From NCBI RefSeq assembly GCF_900230215.1, contig NZ_LT907982.1, positions 186,001 to 250,000 on the forward strand: 64,000 nucleotides of DNA. The letters run 5' to 3'. Positions 1 through 8,410 of the stretch are shown piece after piece. The position numbers were made by a program, and so were the translations under genes. Every line of letters begins with the position of its first letter. Positions within the stretch are counted from its first letter, which is position 1. This DNA is from Jatrophihabitans sp. GAS493 (GTDB taxonomy: Bacteria; Actinomycetota; Actinomycetes; Mycobacteriales; Jatrophihabitantaceae). The notes beneath the pieces are model-generated. The model was given only the letters and a program-made list of their open reading frames with translations. It searched no databases and had not been told where the DNA came from.

Positions 1-989
1 CCCTCGGGCTCACCGAGCGCGATGTCATGCTCCCGGTCGTTCCGATGTTCCACGCCAATGCCTGGGGTTACGCATACTCCTCCGTGTTGGCCGGCGCGTC
101 CCTGGTGATGCCCGGACCGGACCTCAGCCCGAAGGGAATCCTCAGCCTCATCGAGTCGGAGAAGGTCACCCTCTCGGCCGGAGTCCCCACCATCTGGATG
201 GGCATGGTTCCGCTGCTGAAGGATTTCGACCTCTCCAGCCTGCGCGAAGTCCTCTGCGGCGGGTCGGCGGTGCCGAAGTTCCTCTCCGAGCAGTGGCGTG
301 AGGCGATCGGCCTGCCGATCACCCAGGGCTGGGGCATGACCGAGACTTCGCCAGTCGGTTCGGTCTCGAGCCTGCGGGCGATCTTCGATGACTACACCGA
401 CGATCAGAAGGCCGATATCCGGGCCACGGCCGGTATCGCGCTGCCCGGCTTCGAGATGCGAATCGTCGATGAGGAGACCCGCGAACCGCAGCCTTGGAAC
501 GACGAGGCGACCGGTGAGCTCGAGGTACGCGGTGCCTGGGTCGCCAGCCAGTACTACCGCACCGACGAGCCAGGGGAGCAGTTCTCCCCGGACGGCTGGC
601 TGCGTACCGGCGACGTCGCCGCGATCTCCGAGTACGGCTACATGCGCCTGGTCGACCGCACCAAGGACCTGGTGAAGTCCGGCGGCGAGTGGATCAGCTC
701 GGTGGATCTGGAGAACCAGATCATGGCCCACCCGGCGGTGGCCGAGGCTGCGGTCATTGCGCTGCCGCACCCGAAGTGGATGGAGCGTCCCTTCGCATGC
801 GTCGTGCTGAAGCCGGGCGAGGAGCTGGAGCCACAGGAGATCCTGGACTTCCTGGCCAAGACGGTCGACAAGTGGCAGCTGCCCGACGAGGTGGTATTCG
901 TCGATGAGATCCCGAAGACGAGCGTCGGCAAGTTCAGCAAGAAGACGCTGCGCGAACAGTTCAAGGATCACGTGCTGCCCACGGCCTGA
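1..989 (+). CDS. Acyl-CoA ligase (AMP-forming), C-terminal part; 5' end outside window
   Basis: An open frame enters at the left edge and reads LGLTERDVMLPVVPMFHANAWG, so the start lies outside the window. It belongs to the ANL superfamily of adenylate-forming enzymes, which activate fatty or other carboxylic acids to acyl-AMP and then acyl-CoA. The motif GWGMTETSP (A5-like) and the adenylate-contacting YGYMRLVDRTKDLVKSGGEWIS region are present. The C-terminal lid carries the catalytic lysine in KTSVGKFSKKTLRE. The family is usually about 540 residues, so roughly 40 percent is missing. Chain-length specificity cannot be read; medium/long-chain is the usual annotation of this subgroup. Confidence 0.93.
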   Translation, partial: LGLTERDVMLPVVPMFHANAWGYAYSSVLAGASLVMPGPDLSPKGILSLIESEKVTLSAGVPTIWMGMVPLLKDFDLSSLREVLCGGSAVPKFLSEQWREAIGLPITQGWGMTETSPVGSVSSLRAIFDDYTDDQKADIRATAGIALPGFEMRIVDEETREPQPWNDEATGELEVRGAWVASQYYRTDEPGEQFSPDGWLRTGDVAAISEYGYMRLVDRTKDLVKSGGEWISSVDLENQIMAHPAVAEAAVIALPHPKWMERPFACVVLKPGEELEPQEILDFLAKTVDKWQLPDEVVFVDEIPKTSVGKFSKKTLREQFKDHVLPTA

Positions 990-1070
990 GTAGCCAAATC
1001 AGCAAGACGCTGCCCCGCCGGCCACGTGCCTGGTGGGGCACCGTCATGTCGTGGGTCATATGGTGAGCCG

Positions 1071-2096
1071 GTGACCTATTTAGCTGCCCCCGACCGGTAC
1101 GACACGATGACCTACCGCCGTTGTGGCCGCAGTGGTGTGTTGCTACCCGCCATCTCACTCGGGCTGTGGCACAACTTCGGCGACGACAAGGCGTTCGACG
1201 TACAGCGGGCGATCCTGCGCCGGGCCTTCGATGCCGGCATCACCCACTTCGATCTCGCCAACAACTACGGGCCGCCGTACGGCAGTGCCGAGACCAACTT
1301 CGGACGTCACTACCGCGACGACTTCCGCCCCTACCGCGACGAGCTCTTCCTCTCCACCAAGGCCGGCTACGACATGTGGCCCGGGCCGTACGGGGACAAC
1401 GGCTCCCGCAAGTACCTGCTGGCCAGCCTGGATCAGTCGCTGAGCCGGATGGGCGTCGACTACGTCGACGTCTTCTACTCCCACCGCTTCGACCCGCAGA
1501 CCCCGCTGGAGGAGACGCTCGGCGCCCTCGACACGGCGGTGCGACAGGGGAAGGCGCTCTACGCCGGAATCTCCTCCTACTCCGGCGAACGCACGGCCGA
1601 AGCCGTCCGCATCCTGCGCGAACTGGGCACTCCGGTGCTCATCCACCAACCGTCATACTCGCTGCTCAATCGCTGGATCGAGGAGGACCTCCTCGATACG
1701 GTCGGACAGGAAGGCATCGGGCTGATCGCCTTCTCCCCATTGGCCCAGGGGATGCTCACCTCGAAATACCTGGACGGCATTCCGGCCGAGTCCCGGATGG
1801 CCCAGGACAAGTCACTGGACCCCGAGCTGCTCAGCGAGCAGAACCTCACCCACATCCGGGCACTGAATGACCTCGCGGCGGCCCGTGGCCAGTCGCTGGC
1901 CCAGCTCGCACTGGCCTGGTGCCTGCGCGACGAGCGGGTCACCTCGGTCCTGGTCGGGGCCAGCAGCGTGGCTCAGCTGGAGGATAACCTGGCCGCCCTG
2001 CAGAACCTCGAGTTCAGTGCCGATGAGCTGGCGGCCATCGACGGGCACGCCGTGGAGGGTGGCATCAACCTCTGGAAGTCGAGTTCGGACTCGTGA
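1071..2096 (+). CDS. Aldo/keto reductase, YghZ-like (L-glyceraldehyde 3-phosphate reductase type)
   Basis: A 341-residue NAD(P)H-dependent aldo/keto reductase with a TIM-barrel fold. The N-terminus VTYLAAPDRYDTMTYRRCG aligns with the start of Escherichia coli YghZ, which supports GTG at 1071 over the upstream in-frame GTG at 1026. Family signatures include FDLANNYGPPYGSAE (catalytic Asp and Tyr), STKAGYDMWPGPYG (Lys), FYSHRFD (His) and HQPSYSLLNRW. The E. coli relative reduces L-glyceraldehyde 3-phosphate and detoxifies methylglyoxal; that substrate is inferred here by similarity. The stop overlaps the GTG start of the next gene by four bases, indicating translational coupling. Confidence 0.92.
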   Translation: MTYLAAPDRYDTMTYRRCGRSGVLLPAISLGLWHNFGDDKAFDVQRAILRRAFDAGITHFDLANNYGPPYGSAETNFGRHYRDDFRPYRDELFLSTKAGYDMWPGPYGDNGSRKYLLASLDQSLSRMGVDYVDVFYSHRFDPQTPLEETLGALDTAVRQGKALYAGISSYSGERTAEAVRILRELGTPVLIHQPSYSLLNRWIEEDLLDTVGQEGIGLIAFSPLAQGMLTSKYLDGIPAESRMAQDKSLDPELLSEQNLTHIRALNDLAAARGQSLAQLALAWCLRDERVTSVLVGASSVAQLEDNLAALQNLEFSADELAAIDGHAVEGGINLWKSSSDS

Positions 2097-2563
2097 CCGA
2101 CGCGTCTGCGCCCGCGACGCCGTCCTCACCGGTTCGCGAACTTCGGCGCGGGGATTTCGCGGTGCTGCGTGAGCTTCCCACCCGCTGGGCGGACGTGGAC
2201 ATCTACGGCCACGTCAACAACGTCGTGCACTACTCGCTCTTCGACACAGCGGTGAATGGCTGGCTCATAGAGGCGACCGGCACCGACATCCGCCGGCTCG
2301 ACGAGATCGGCCTGGTCGTCGAGACGTCCTGCCAGTACTTCGCCGAGCTGACCTTCCCCTCAGTGGTGACGGCCGGCGTCGGCCTCATCAAGCTGGGCCG
2401 TTCGAGTGTCGTCTACCGGTTGGCGCTCTTCACCGGGGGCGTAGAGCCGGTCGCCGTCGGGCGCTTCGTGCACGTCTATGTGGACGCGCAGAGTCGGCGG
2501 CCGGTGCCGGTACCGGAGGGGATCCGCTCGGCCCTCGGCTCACTGCGCCTGCTGCCGGAGTAA
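2093..2563 (+). CDS. Hotdog-fold acyl-CoA thioesterase (YbgC/4-hydroxybenzoyl-CoA thioesterase family)
   Basis: A 156-residue single hotdog-domain protein. The signature RWADVDIYGHVNNVVHYSLFD contains the conserved catalytic Asp and the HVNN motif of the 4-hydroxybenzoyl-CoA thioesterase family, which hydrolyses acyl-CoA esters in the cytoplasm. It starts with GTG overlapping the stop of the aldo/keto reductase gene, so the two are probably one operon, perhaps with the acyl-CoA ligase upstream. Substrate unknown. Confidence 0.88.
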   Translation: MTDASAPATPSSPVRELRRGDFAVLRELPTRWADVDIYGHVNNVVHYSLFDTAVNGWLIEATGTDIRRLDEIGLVVETSCQYFAELTFPSVVTAGVGLIKLGRSSVVYRLALFTGGVEPVAVGRFVHVYVDAQSRRPVPVPEGIRSALGSLRLLPE

Positions 2564-2581
2564 CCAACCGCCGGCATTCGG

Positions 2582-2638
2582 CTACGCCGCTGGCCGATCG
2601 GCGGCTACGCCGCTGGCCGATCGGCGGCTACGCCGCTG
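2582..2638. repeat. 23-bp tandem repeat carrying three copies of a stop codon
   Basis: Two full 23-bp units beginning CTACGCCGCTGG and an 11-bp partial third copy. Each copy contains CTA, a TAG stop on the minus strand, at 2582, 2605 and 2628. The last is the true stop of the small minus-strand gene. Because 23 is not a multiple of three, the three stops fall in three different reading frames. An array of the same period and copy number, with a different sequence, lies at 8943-9017. Confidence 0.9.
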
Positions 2639-2891
2639 AAGACTTGCTGCGCGGCTTGGGGTCGGCCGCCGACTGGCGAATCTCACCCACGGCCTTGGTG
2701 ACGTCGGCGCGGTCGAGGCCGAGGATCGACAGCAACTCCTTGCACTCGGTGACGTCGGTGCAGAGGCCGGCGACGACCCGCACCGCCCGTACGCGATTCT
2801 CGGCATGGTGCGCGGCCTCAGCTTCGGCCCGCAGCTGCTCGGAGTAGGAGATGTGGGATTCGGCCGCGAAGGCGCTGCTCGGTGAAGTCAT
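2628..2891 (-). CDS. Small conserved hypothetical protein, 87 aa
   Basis: A small, soluble, charged protein with no membrane segment. The first half (YSEQLRAEAEAAHHAENRVRAVRVV) is predicted helical. The second half resembles a small helical DNA-binding or adaptor fold (LLSILGLDRADVTKAVGEIRQ), but no known domain is recognised. The tail is basic and low in complexity (DPKPRSKSSAA). Its stop codon lies in the last copy of the adjacent 23-bp repeat. It precedes nadA in the opposite order on the same strand (nadA is upstream by 64 bp), so it may be co-transcribed with nadA. Function unknown. Confidence 0.65.
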   Translation of the reverse strand: MTSPSSAFAAESHISYSEQLRAEAEAAHHAENRVRAVRVVAGLCTDVTECKELLSILGLDRADVTKAVGEIRQSAADPKPRSKSSAA

Positions 2892-2955
2892 GCTGGCACG
2901 ATTCCCAGCTCCGTGCGATATCTAACAGCGAAATTTCCCGGCGCCGCCCTCGGCG

Positions 2956-3930
2956 CTATTCGCCACCGATCGACGGGTTCCCGATCTCGATCATCCGCTC
3001 GACCGCCGAGCGGGCGCGAGAAGCCATCTCCGGTTCGATCTCGACCTCGACCTCGCCGAAACGCAGGGCATTGAGCAGTTTGGCCGGGGTGATCATCTTC
3101 ATGTACTTGCAGGAGGCCCGCGGGTTCACCGGCGCGAACTCCGCCGCCGGATTGGCCAGCGTGAGCTGGTGCAGCATGCCGATCTCGGTCGCTACCAGCA
3201 CCCGCTTGGCCTTCGTCTCCCGAGCCGCGTCGAGCATCCCACCGGTCGAGAGGATCTTGACCCGCTCGCGGGGCACCACTCCGGCCCCGACGAGGTAGAG
3301 CGCGGAGGTCGCGCACCCGCATTCAGGGTGAACGAAGACGTCGGCGTCGGGATCGGCCTCGATCGTCTCCTTCAGATGGCCGCCGTTGATGCCGGCGTGC
3401 ACGTGGCACTCCCCCATCCAGATATGCATGTTTTCGCGGCCGGTCTCCCGTTTGACGTGCGCGCCGAGGAACTGGTCGGGCAGGAAGAGCACCTCGCGGT
3501 CGGCCGGAATCGAGGCCACCACGTCGACGGCATTGGAGGAGGTGCAGCAGATGTCGGTCTCGGCCTTCACCGCGGCAGTGGTGTTCACGTAGGCGACCAC
3601 CACCGCGCCCGGGTGCTCGCCCTTCCAGGCCCGCAGCTGATCGGCGTCGATGGTGTCGGCCAGCGAGCAGCCGGCGGCGGCGTCGGGGATGATCACCCGC
3701 TTCTGCGGCGCGAGCAGCTTCGCCGTCTCCGCCATGAAGTGCACGCCGCAGAAGATGATCTCCCGCTGCGACGCTCGGGCCGCGATACGCGAGAGAGCGA
3801 GCGAGTCACCGACATGGTCGGCGATGTCCTGGATCTCGGGGAGCATGTAGTTGTGGGCGAGGATGACCGCGTCGCGTTCGGTCGCCAACCGGCGAACCTC
3901 GGCTTCCCAGCCCGGTTCCAGAGTCTCCAT
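2956..3930 (-). CDS. nadA: Quinolinate synthase A
   Basis: Quinolinate synthase condenses iminoaspartate with dihydroxyacetone phosphate to give quinolinate in de novo NAD synthesis, using a [4Fe-4S] cluster. The three expected cluster cysteines are visible: GCSLAD near residue 88, HPECGC near 204 and SCKYMKM near 274. Other family stretches are [28 protein letters not shown] and STGGML. ATG at 3930 is preferred; a GTG one codon upstream is also possible. The partners nadB and nadC are not adjacent, unlike in mycobacteria, so they must lie elsewhere. Confidence 0.96.
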   Translation of the reverse strand: METLEPGWEAEVRRLATERDAVILAHNYMLPEIQDIADHVGDSLALSRIAARASQREIIFCGVHFMAETAKLLAPQKRVIIPDAAAGCSLADTIDADQLRAWKGEHPGAVVVAYVNTTAAVKAETDICCTSSNAVDVVASIPADREVLFLPDQFLGAHVKRETGRENMHIWMGECHVHAGINGGHLKETIEADPDADVFVHPECGCATSALYLVGAGVVPRERVKILSTGGMLDAARETKAKRVLVATEIGMLHQLTLANPAAEFAPVNPRASCKYMKMITPAKLLNALRFGEVEVEIEPEMASRARSAVERMIEIGNPSIGGE

Positions 3931-4040
3931 CACGAGACCAGCCTACCGAGTGCGACCTCGCCGGCGGCTGCGGTCTGACGGTGCCCGCGCTGAGGGCCGG
4001 CTGAGCCGATCGTTTACCGAAGAACACGCTGGGTAAATCT

Positions 4041-4092
4041 TTGACAAGCGCACTTGAGTGCTACCCGGGTACCACCATCGGTACTAGGTACC
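4041..4092 (+). promoter_or_regulatory. Possible promoter and operator upstream of the first NERD gene
   Basis: A consensus-like -35 TTGACA (4041-4046) is followed by the perfect palindrome GCACTTGAGTGC (4050-4061), located where it would lie between -35 and -10. Next come GGTACC (4068), GGTACT (4080) and GGTACC (4087). A clear -10 is not seen. The leader to the ATG at 4222 would be long, about 130-150 bases. Whether this is a regulated promoter is inference. Confidence 0.35.
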
Positions 4093-4221
4093 AGATGTAC
4101 GAGGTGCCTCCTGGGAAAACCTCAGTTTCAACTTGTGCACGGCATTCGAATGTTCAATACTTTGCATGCAATAGCGGGCGCTGGGGCGTCATCCCAGCGT
4201 CCACAACGAGGAGCTAGAAAC

Positions 4222-4965
4222 ATGTCACTCGCATCTGTGCACCGCATCACGCGACCACCAAACATCAAGACCTTGGTGCTTCGTCGCAACACCACCTGCG
4301 GCTGTGGCACGCGAATGGTCGCCGGTGAGGAAGCCGGCTGGGACCGCTCCGCATTCGTCGTCCGCTGCCTGGTCTGTGTGGCCGACGCGGAAGAGGCCGC
4401 CCTGGACGCGCTCTTCAGTGACCGGGCCGACGCCCCGGGCATGGAGCAGTGGGTCGCCGAGCACGAGCAGCGCCTGGCCAAGCGGCTCGCCCAGCACCAG
4501 GACACCCTGCAGGTGCTCGACGATCGCCGCATCCTCGGCTCCCGCACGAGCATCGACCACATCGTCATCGGACCGAGTGGCGTCTTCGTGATTGTGGCCA
4601 AGTCCTACGCCAACGCCAAGATCGACGTGCGCCGGGGCGGCGGCCTGTTCGTTCCGGTGCACAGCCGCCTCGTCGTCGGCTCCCGCGACAAGACCGCGCT
4701 GATCAGCGCGATGAACCGCCAGGTCTATGCCGTGCGCACGGCGCTCGAGCAGAACGAGGCGTTTGCCGACGTTCCGGTGCAGGCGCTGCTGTGCATCGTC
4801 GACGGCGTCTTCCCATGGATCGGCACGATCGATATCGACGATGTGCACGTCCGCAACCTCAACGCCACAGTGCGGATGGTGCAGACCGAAGGCGAGTACG
4901 ACGCACCGGCCCGCAGCCAGCTCGTGCGCCAACTGGCCAAGCACCTGCCGCCGACGGTCCGCTAA
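4222..4965 (+). CDS. NERD-domain protein with N-terminal cysteine cluster
   Basis: A 247-residue protein. ATG at 4222 is chosen because GAGGAG lies 8 bases upstream; an open frame continues to 4054 but without a ribosome site. Residues about 24-55 hold CGCGT and CLVC, a four-cysteine arrangement that could bind zinc. Residues about 70-190 carry the nuclease-related NERD core: SRTSIDHIVIGPSGVFVIVAKSY, with the conserved Asp and the beta-strand/Lys typical of the fold (here AKSY). NERD resembles restriction-endonuclease folds and is often fused to helicases or kinases. No such fusion occurs here. Two further NERD proteins are within 9 kb. Role unknown; nucleic-acid processing is an inference. 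Confidence 0.7.
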   Translation: MSLASVHRITRPPNIKTLVLRRNTTCGCGTRMVAGEEAGWDRSAFVVRCLVCVADAEEAALDALFSDRADAPGMEQWVAEHEQRLAKRLAQHQDTLQVLDDRRILGSRTSIDHIVIGPSGVFVIVAKSYANAKIDVRRGGGLFVPVHSRLVVGSRDKTALISAMNRQVYAVRTALEQNEAFADVPVQALLCIVDGVFPWIGTIDIDDVHVRNLNATVRMVQTEGEYDAPARSQLVRQLAKHLPPTVR

Positions 4966-5007
4966 CCGGGCCAGCGGCACGCGCCACCGGCGGCCGCTTC
5001 GGCCGTG

Positions 5008-5079
5008 ATCTTCGCCTTCCACCCTTGCGGGCACTGATTTCGGGCCATTTCGGTGCCCGCAAGGCTGAAGGGCGAAGAT
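5008..5079. terminator. Long hairpin between convergent genes, likely bidirectional terminator
   Basis: Arms at 5008-5034 and 5053-5079 are near-perfect inverted repeats (left ends with TTGCGGGCAC, right begins with GTGCCCGCAA), with an 18-base loop and one or two imperfections. It lies between the 3' ends of the NERD gene and the helD-like gene. There is no T-run, as is common in actinobacteria. Confidence 0.6.
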
Positions 5080-5124
5080 CGCCGGCTCACCCTGGAGCGT
5101 GCGGCCCAAGCAGCCGGGCCGCGA

Positions 5125-7410
5125 TCAGCCCATTCCGGCTGGCAGGCCGCTGGAGTGGACCACGCTCAGACGCTTGGTCGGGCGAGTGAGCGCCACGTAG
5201 AGATCGTTCACGCCCCGTGGCGACTCAGCGACGATCGCTGACGGCTCGACGAGCACCACGGCGTCGAACTCCAGTCCCTTGGCGTCAGCCACCGTCAGCA
5301 CCGACACCGGCGATCCGAGCGCCGAGGTATCCGCGGTCACCGCCTCCGGCCCGAGCAGGGCCGTTACCGTCGCGGTGGCACTCGAGTGCGCCGCCCGGGA
5401 GGTGATCACCGCGACCGTACCGTCACCGACCTGTTTCCAGACGTCGGCGACGACCTCGGCCAGCACCGGGGAGCGGGCCGAATCCCCTGTAATTTTCGTG
5501 TACTCCGGTGCTTGCTCGCCCGGACGGGCAGAGGTCGGCACGTCGACCGGCAGCCCGGCCGCGTGCACGACCGCACCCGCGACGTCCATGATCAGGCCCG
5601 GGGTCCGGTAGTTGACGGTCAGCTTGGCCAGCTGCCAGCGATCGCCGACGTGCGGCCGGAGCACGTCGCCCCAGGAGTCGGCGCCGGCCAGCGCCCCGGT
5701 CTGCGCCGTGTCACCGACCAGCGTCATCGAGCGGGACGAGGTGCGTCGCATCAGCAACCGCCACATCATCGCCGACAGTTCCTGGGCCTCGTCGACGACG
5801 ATGTGTCCGAAGCTCCACTCACGATCACCGGCCGCGCGGTCGGCGACACTGCCCAGCGTCACCGTCTCCTGGTAACGCTCGGCCAGCTCCTCGGCGGTGA
5901 TGAAGTCCTTTCCGCCAAAGGTGTCCTGTACGGCGTCGGCGTACTCGACCTCGGCCTTCCGCTCAGCCGCGGCCACCGCCTCACTGTTGTCGGCATAGAG
6001 CTTCGACTCGTCCGGGCCGAGCAGTTCGGCTGCCTCGTCGAGCAACGGGACATCCGACACCGTCCAGGGCGCGCTGCGGTCGCGGCGCAGCAGATCCCGC
6101 TCCGCGCCACGCAGTGAACGGGTTGCCGGGATGCGGTAGTCGGCGTCGGCGTACAGGTCACGCAGCAGCCGCTCGGCGCTGATCGGCAGCCACAGCAGGT
6201 TGATCTCGCGGCGCACGTCCCGCGACTCGTAGAGCTCGGCCATCAGCGTCGCCCGGGCATCGGCGTCGAGCTCGACACCGCGGGCGTCGGCCAGCTGCCG
6301 GACCAGCGCTCGGAGCACCTCCTTGACGAAGACGGTGCGGGCCTGATTGTGTCGCTGCGACGAGCGCCGGGCCTTCTCCCGCGCATGCCGCACGTCCTCG
6401 GGCTCCAGGTTGATTCCGGTGCCGTCGATGTCGAGCGGGCGAGCGCGCTCCAGCAGACGTTGCCGCCGGCGCACCGCCTCGGAGATGACCCGCACCATAC
6501 GCAGGTCCGCCTTCAGCGCCGCCACCTCCGGTGCGTCCGAAACGTCGGTCCGCACGCCCGGGAAGAGCTCTCCCGGAGTAGCCATCAGGACCGCCTCGGA
6601 CTCGCCGAGGGCGGGGAGCACCTGCTCGATGTAGCGCAGAAAGACCCGGTTCGGGCCGACCAGCAGGACACCGCTGCGGGAGATTCGATCGCGGTTGGCG
6701 TAGAGCAGGAAGGCGGTCCGGTGCAGGGCGACCGCGGTCTTGCCGGTGCCCGGTCCGCCCTGGACGACGAAGACGCCGGCCAGCGGGGCCCGGATGGCCC
6801 GATCCTGATCGGCCTGGATGGTGGCGACGATGTCGCGCATCCGGCCACTGCGAGAAGCGTCCAGGCTGGCGAAGAGGGCACCCTCGCCGATGACGATCTG
6901 GCCGCCGTCGACCCCGTTGGCCTCGAACGCAGCGAGGTCCAGGATCTCGTCCTGCAGCCCGGTCACCCGCCGACTCCCGGTGCTGAGCTGACGGCGCCGC
7001 ACGATGCCGCGGGGGTGCGCGGCGGTGGCCTGATAGAACGGTTCGGCCGCCGGCGCCCGCCAGTCGACCAGAAGTTCGTTGCGCTCGTCATCGGCGATTC
7101 CGATCCGGCCGATGTAGCGCCGCAGGCCGTCCACCATGTCCAGGCGTCCGAAGCAGAGCCGCTGCTCCACCGCCTGCAGCTGCGACACCCGGCCCGCGTA
7201 GAGGCGGATGAAGGCCTCCCGTTCGGAGCGAGCCGCCGGTGTTCCGGTGGTCGGGTTGCGGGTCGCCACGTCCAGCGAGGTTGCGGCCTGCTCGCGCAGG
7301 GCGTCGAGGTGGGAGTACAGCAGGCTCAGGTGCTCCTGCTCCACCGCCAATTGCTGCGCGGTCACATCCGTCATCGGCGTCTGCGATGTACTGCTCGACT
7401 TCTCCGGCAT
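5125..7410 (-). CDS. HelD-like superfamily 1 helicase / RNA polymerase recycling factor
   Basis: A 761-residue UvrD/Rep-type ATPase. An N-terminal helical region (residues about 15-90) precedes the first motor, with Walker A GGPGTGKTAVALHR near 218. Motif II is IVVDEAQELSAMMW. NYRTPG, DAKGLEFDAVVLVEP and YVALTRPTKRLSVVHS mark later helicase motifs. The coiled N-terminal arm and the overall layout match HelD proteins, which in Bacillus and mycobacteria pull apart stalled RNA polymerase rather than unwinding DNA. Start ATG 7410; a second ATG lies 12 codons in. It is convergent to the NERD gene and divergent from the acyltransferase gene. Confidence 0.88.
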   Translation of the reverse strand: MPEKSSSTSQTPMTDVTAQQLAVEQEHLSLLYSHLDALREQAATSLDVATRNPTTGTPAARSEREAFIRLYAGRVSQLQAVEQRLCFGRLDMVDGLRRYIGRIGIADDERNELLVDWRAPAAEPFYQATAAHPRGIVRRRQLSTGSRRVTGLQDEILDLAAFEANGVDGGQIVIGEGALFASLDASRSGRMRDIVATIQADQDRAIRAPLAGVFVVQGGPGTGKTAVALHRTAFLLYANRDRISRSGVLLVGPNRVFLRYIEQVLPALGESEAVLMATPGELFPGVRTDVSDAPEVAALKADLRMVRVISEAVRRRQRLLERARPLDIDGTGINLEPEDVRHAREKARRSSQRHNQARTVFVKEVLRALVRQLADARGVELDADARATLMAELYESRDVRREINLLWLPISAERLLRDLYADADYRIPATRSLRGAERDLLRRDRSAPWTVSDVPLLDEAAELLGPDESKLYADNSEAVAAAERKAEVEYADAVQDTFGGKDFITAEELAERYQETVTLGSVADRAAGDREWSFGHIVVDEAQELSAMMWRLLMRRTSSRSMTLVGDTAQTGALAGADSWGDVLRPHVGDRWQLAKLTVNYRTPGLIMDVAGAVVHAAGLPVDVPTSARPGEQAPEYTKITGDSARSPVLAEVVADVWKQVGDGTVAVITSRAAHSSATATVTALLGPEAVTADTSALGSPVSVLTVADAKGLEFDAVVLVEPSAIVAESPRGVNDLYVALTRPTKRLSVVHSSGLPAGMG

Positions 7411-7478
7411 GGTCTTCGGTACGTCTCCTGCTTCAGGCGATGTTGCCCACGGTTTTGCGCACTGCGATCATTGCAGCC

Positions 7479-8309
7479 ATGACTGGAGTTGCTTTGACCC
7501 GCACCTACCGCGTTGCGATGGGGATTGCTGGACCGATTGTCCGCCGCTGGGGACGACTGGAGGTCACCGGCGTGGAACTGCTCGACCGGCCCGGCCCGCT
7601 GTTGATCGTCGCCAACCACGATAGCCAATGGGATCCGGTGGTCATCGGCGTCTCGGCGGTGAAGCACCGGCAGATCCGCGCGCTGGCCAAATCCGAGCTC
7701 TGGAAGAACAAGGCACTGGCCAAGGTGCTGGACGGGATGGGGCAGATCCCGATCGAACGCGGTCGCGGCGACGCGAAGGCGATGGACGCCGCAGCCGCAG
7801 TGCTACGGGACGGCGCCTGCATCGGAGTCTTCCCCGAGGGAACCGTCTCCCGAGGCGCGGTGACCCGGGCCCACAGCGGCGCCGGGCGCCTGGCTCTGGC
7901 CGTTCCCGACGTCTACGTGGTCTGCTGCCGGGTCGTCGGATCGGTTGATCTGGTCCGCTTCCCGAAGCGGCCGCGTGTGAAGATCGAATACTTCGAGCCC
8001 TCCGGCGGGCAGCCGCAGCCGGGTGAGAGCGCCATCTCCCTGATGCGCCGTACCGTCGCCGAGATCCGGGTCGGCACTCCCTATGCCATTCCCGGACGGA
8101 AGAAGACCGCGGCCAAGTACCAGGCCCGAGCCGTCGCCGCCGCGCAGGCCGAGAACGAGAAGGCTGCGAACGAGAAGGCTGCGAAAGAGAAGGCTGCGAA
8201 GGAGAAGGCCAAGAGCGAAAAGGCTGCGTCCGAGAAGGCGGCCACCGAGACGGGTGCGACCGAATCCGCCGCCACCCAGCCGGTCGAAGTGACGCCACCT
8301 GAGATGTAG
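7479..8309 (+). CDS. 1-acyl-sn-glycerol-3-phosphate acyltransferase (PlsC family) with repeat tail
   Basis: A PlsC-type acyltransferase that would transfer an acyl group to lysophosphatidate at the membrane. Motif I is NHDSQWD (HX4D) and motif III is FPEGTVSRGA. ATG 7479 is preferred because the frame upstream runs into the divergent gene; ATG 7518 is an alternative. From about residue 210 the protein becomes a Lys/Ala/Glu-rich tail of pentapeptides (EKAAN, EKAAK and so on), a predicted long helix absent from typical family members. A second PlsC paralogue lies at 37795. Confidence 0.88.
   Translation: MTGVALTRTYRVAMGIAGPIVRRWGRLEVTGVELLDRPGPLLIVANHDSQWDPVVIGVSAVKHRQIRALAKSELWKNKALAKVLDGMGQIPIERGRGDAKAMDAAAAVLRDGACIGVFPEGTVSRGAVTRAHSGAGRLALAVPDVYVVCCRVVGSVDLVRFPKRPRVKIEYFEPSGGQPQPGESAISLMRRTVAEIRVGTPYAIPGRKKTAAKYQARAVAAAQAENEKAANEKAAKEKAAKEKAKSEKAASEKAATETGATESAATQPVEVTPPEM
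8157..8261 (+). repeat. 15-bp tandem repeat coding the EKAA(N/K) tail of the acyltransferase
   Basis: Seven 15-bp units starting GAGAAGGCTGCGAA; the first three are nearly identical and later ones diverge. They encode EKAAN, EKAAK, EKAAK, EKAKS, EKAAS, EKAAT and ETGAT. Confidence 0.9.
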
Positions 8310-8410
8310 CAAAGTGTTATCCGGCTGCGACCAATAACAGGCGCCGAGCCGGGTGCAACTGTGCGACTATCTGCTAGCGCAGGTGATGCGCAGTGGCCCT
8401 GGGAGAACGC

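Noticed and set aside
2582..2638. CRISPR-like repeats (also considered at 8943-9017)
   Set aside because: The units are directly adjacent, with no spacers, and no cas genes are present.
6349..7482. Long plus-strand open frame opposite the helD-like gene
   Set aside because: It is the antisense shadow of a clear helicase gene; Arg/Gly/Gln-rich with no family features. The same holds for other antisense frames such as 3169-3978, 17920-18990 and 60514-62022.
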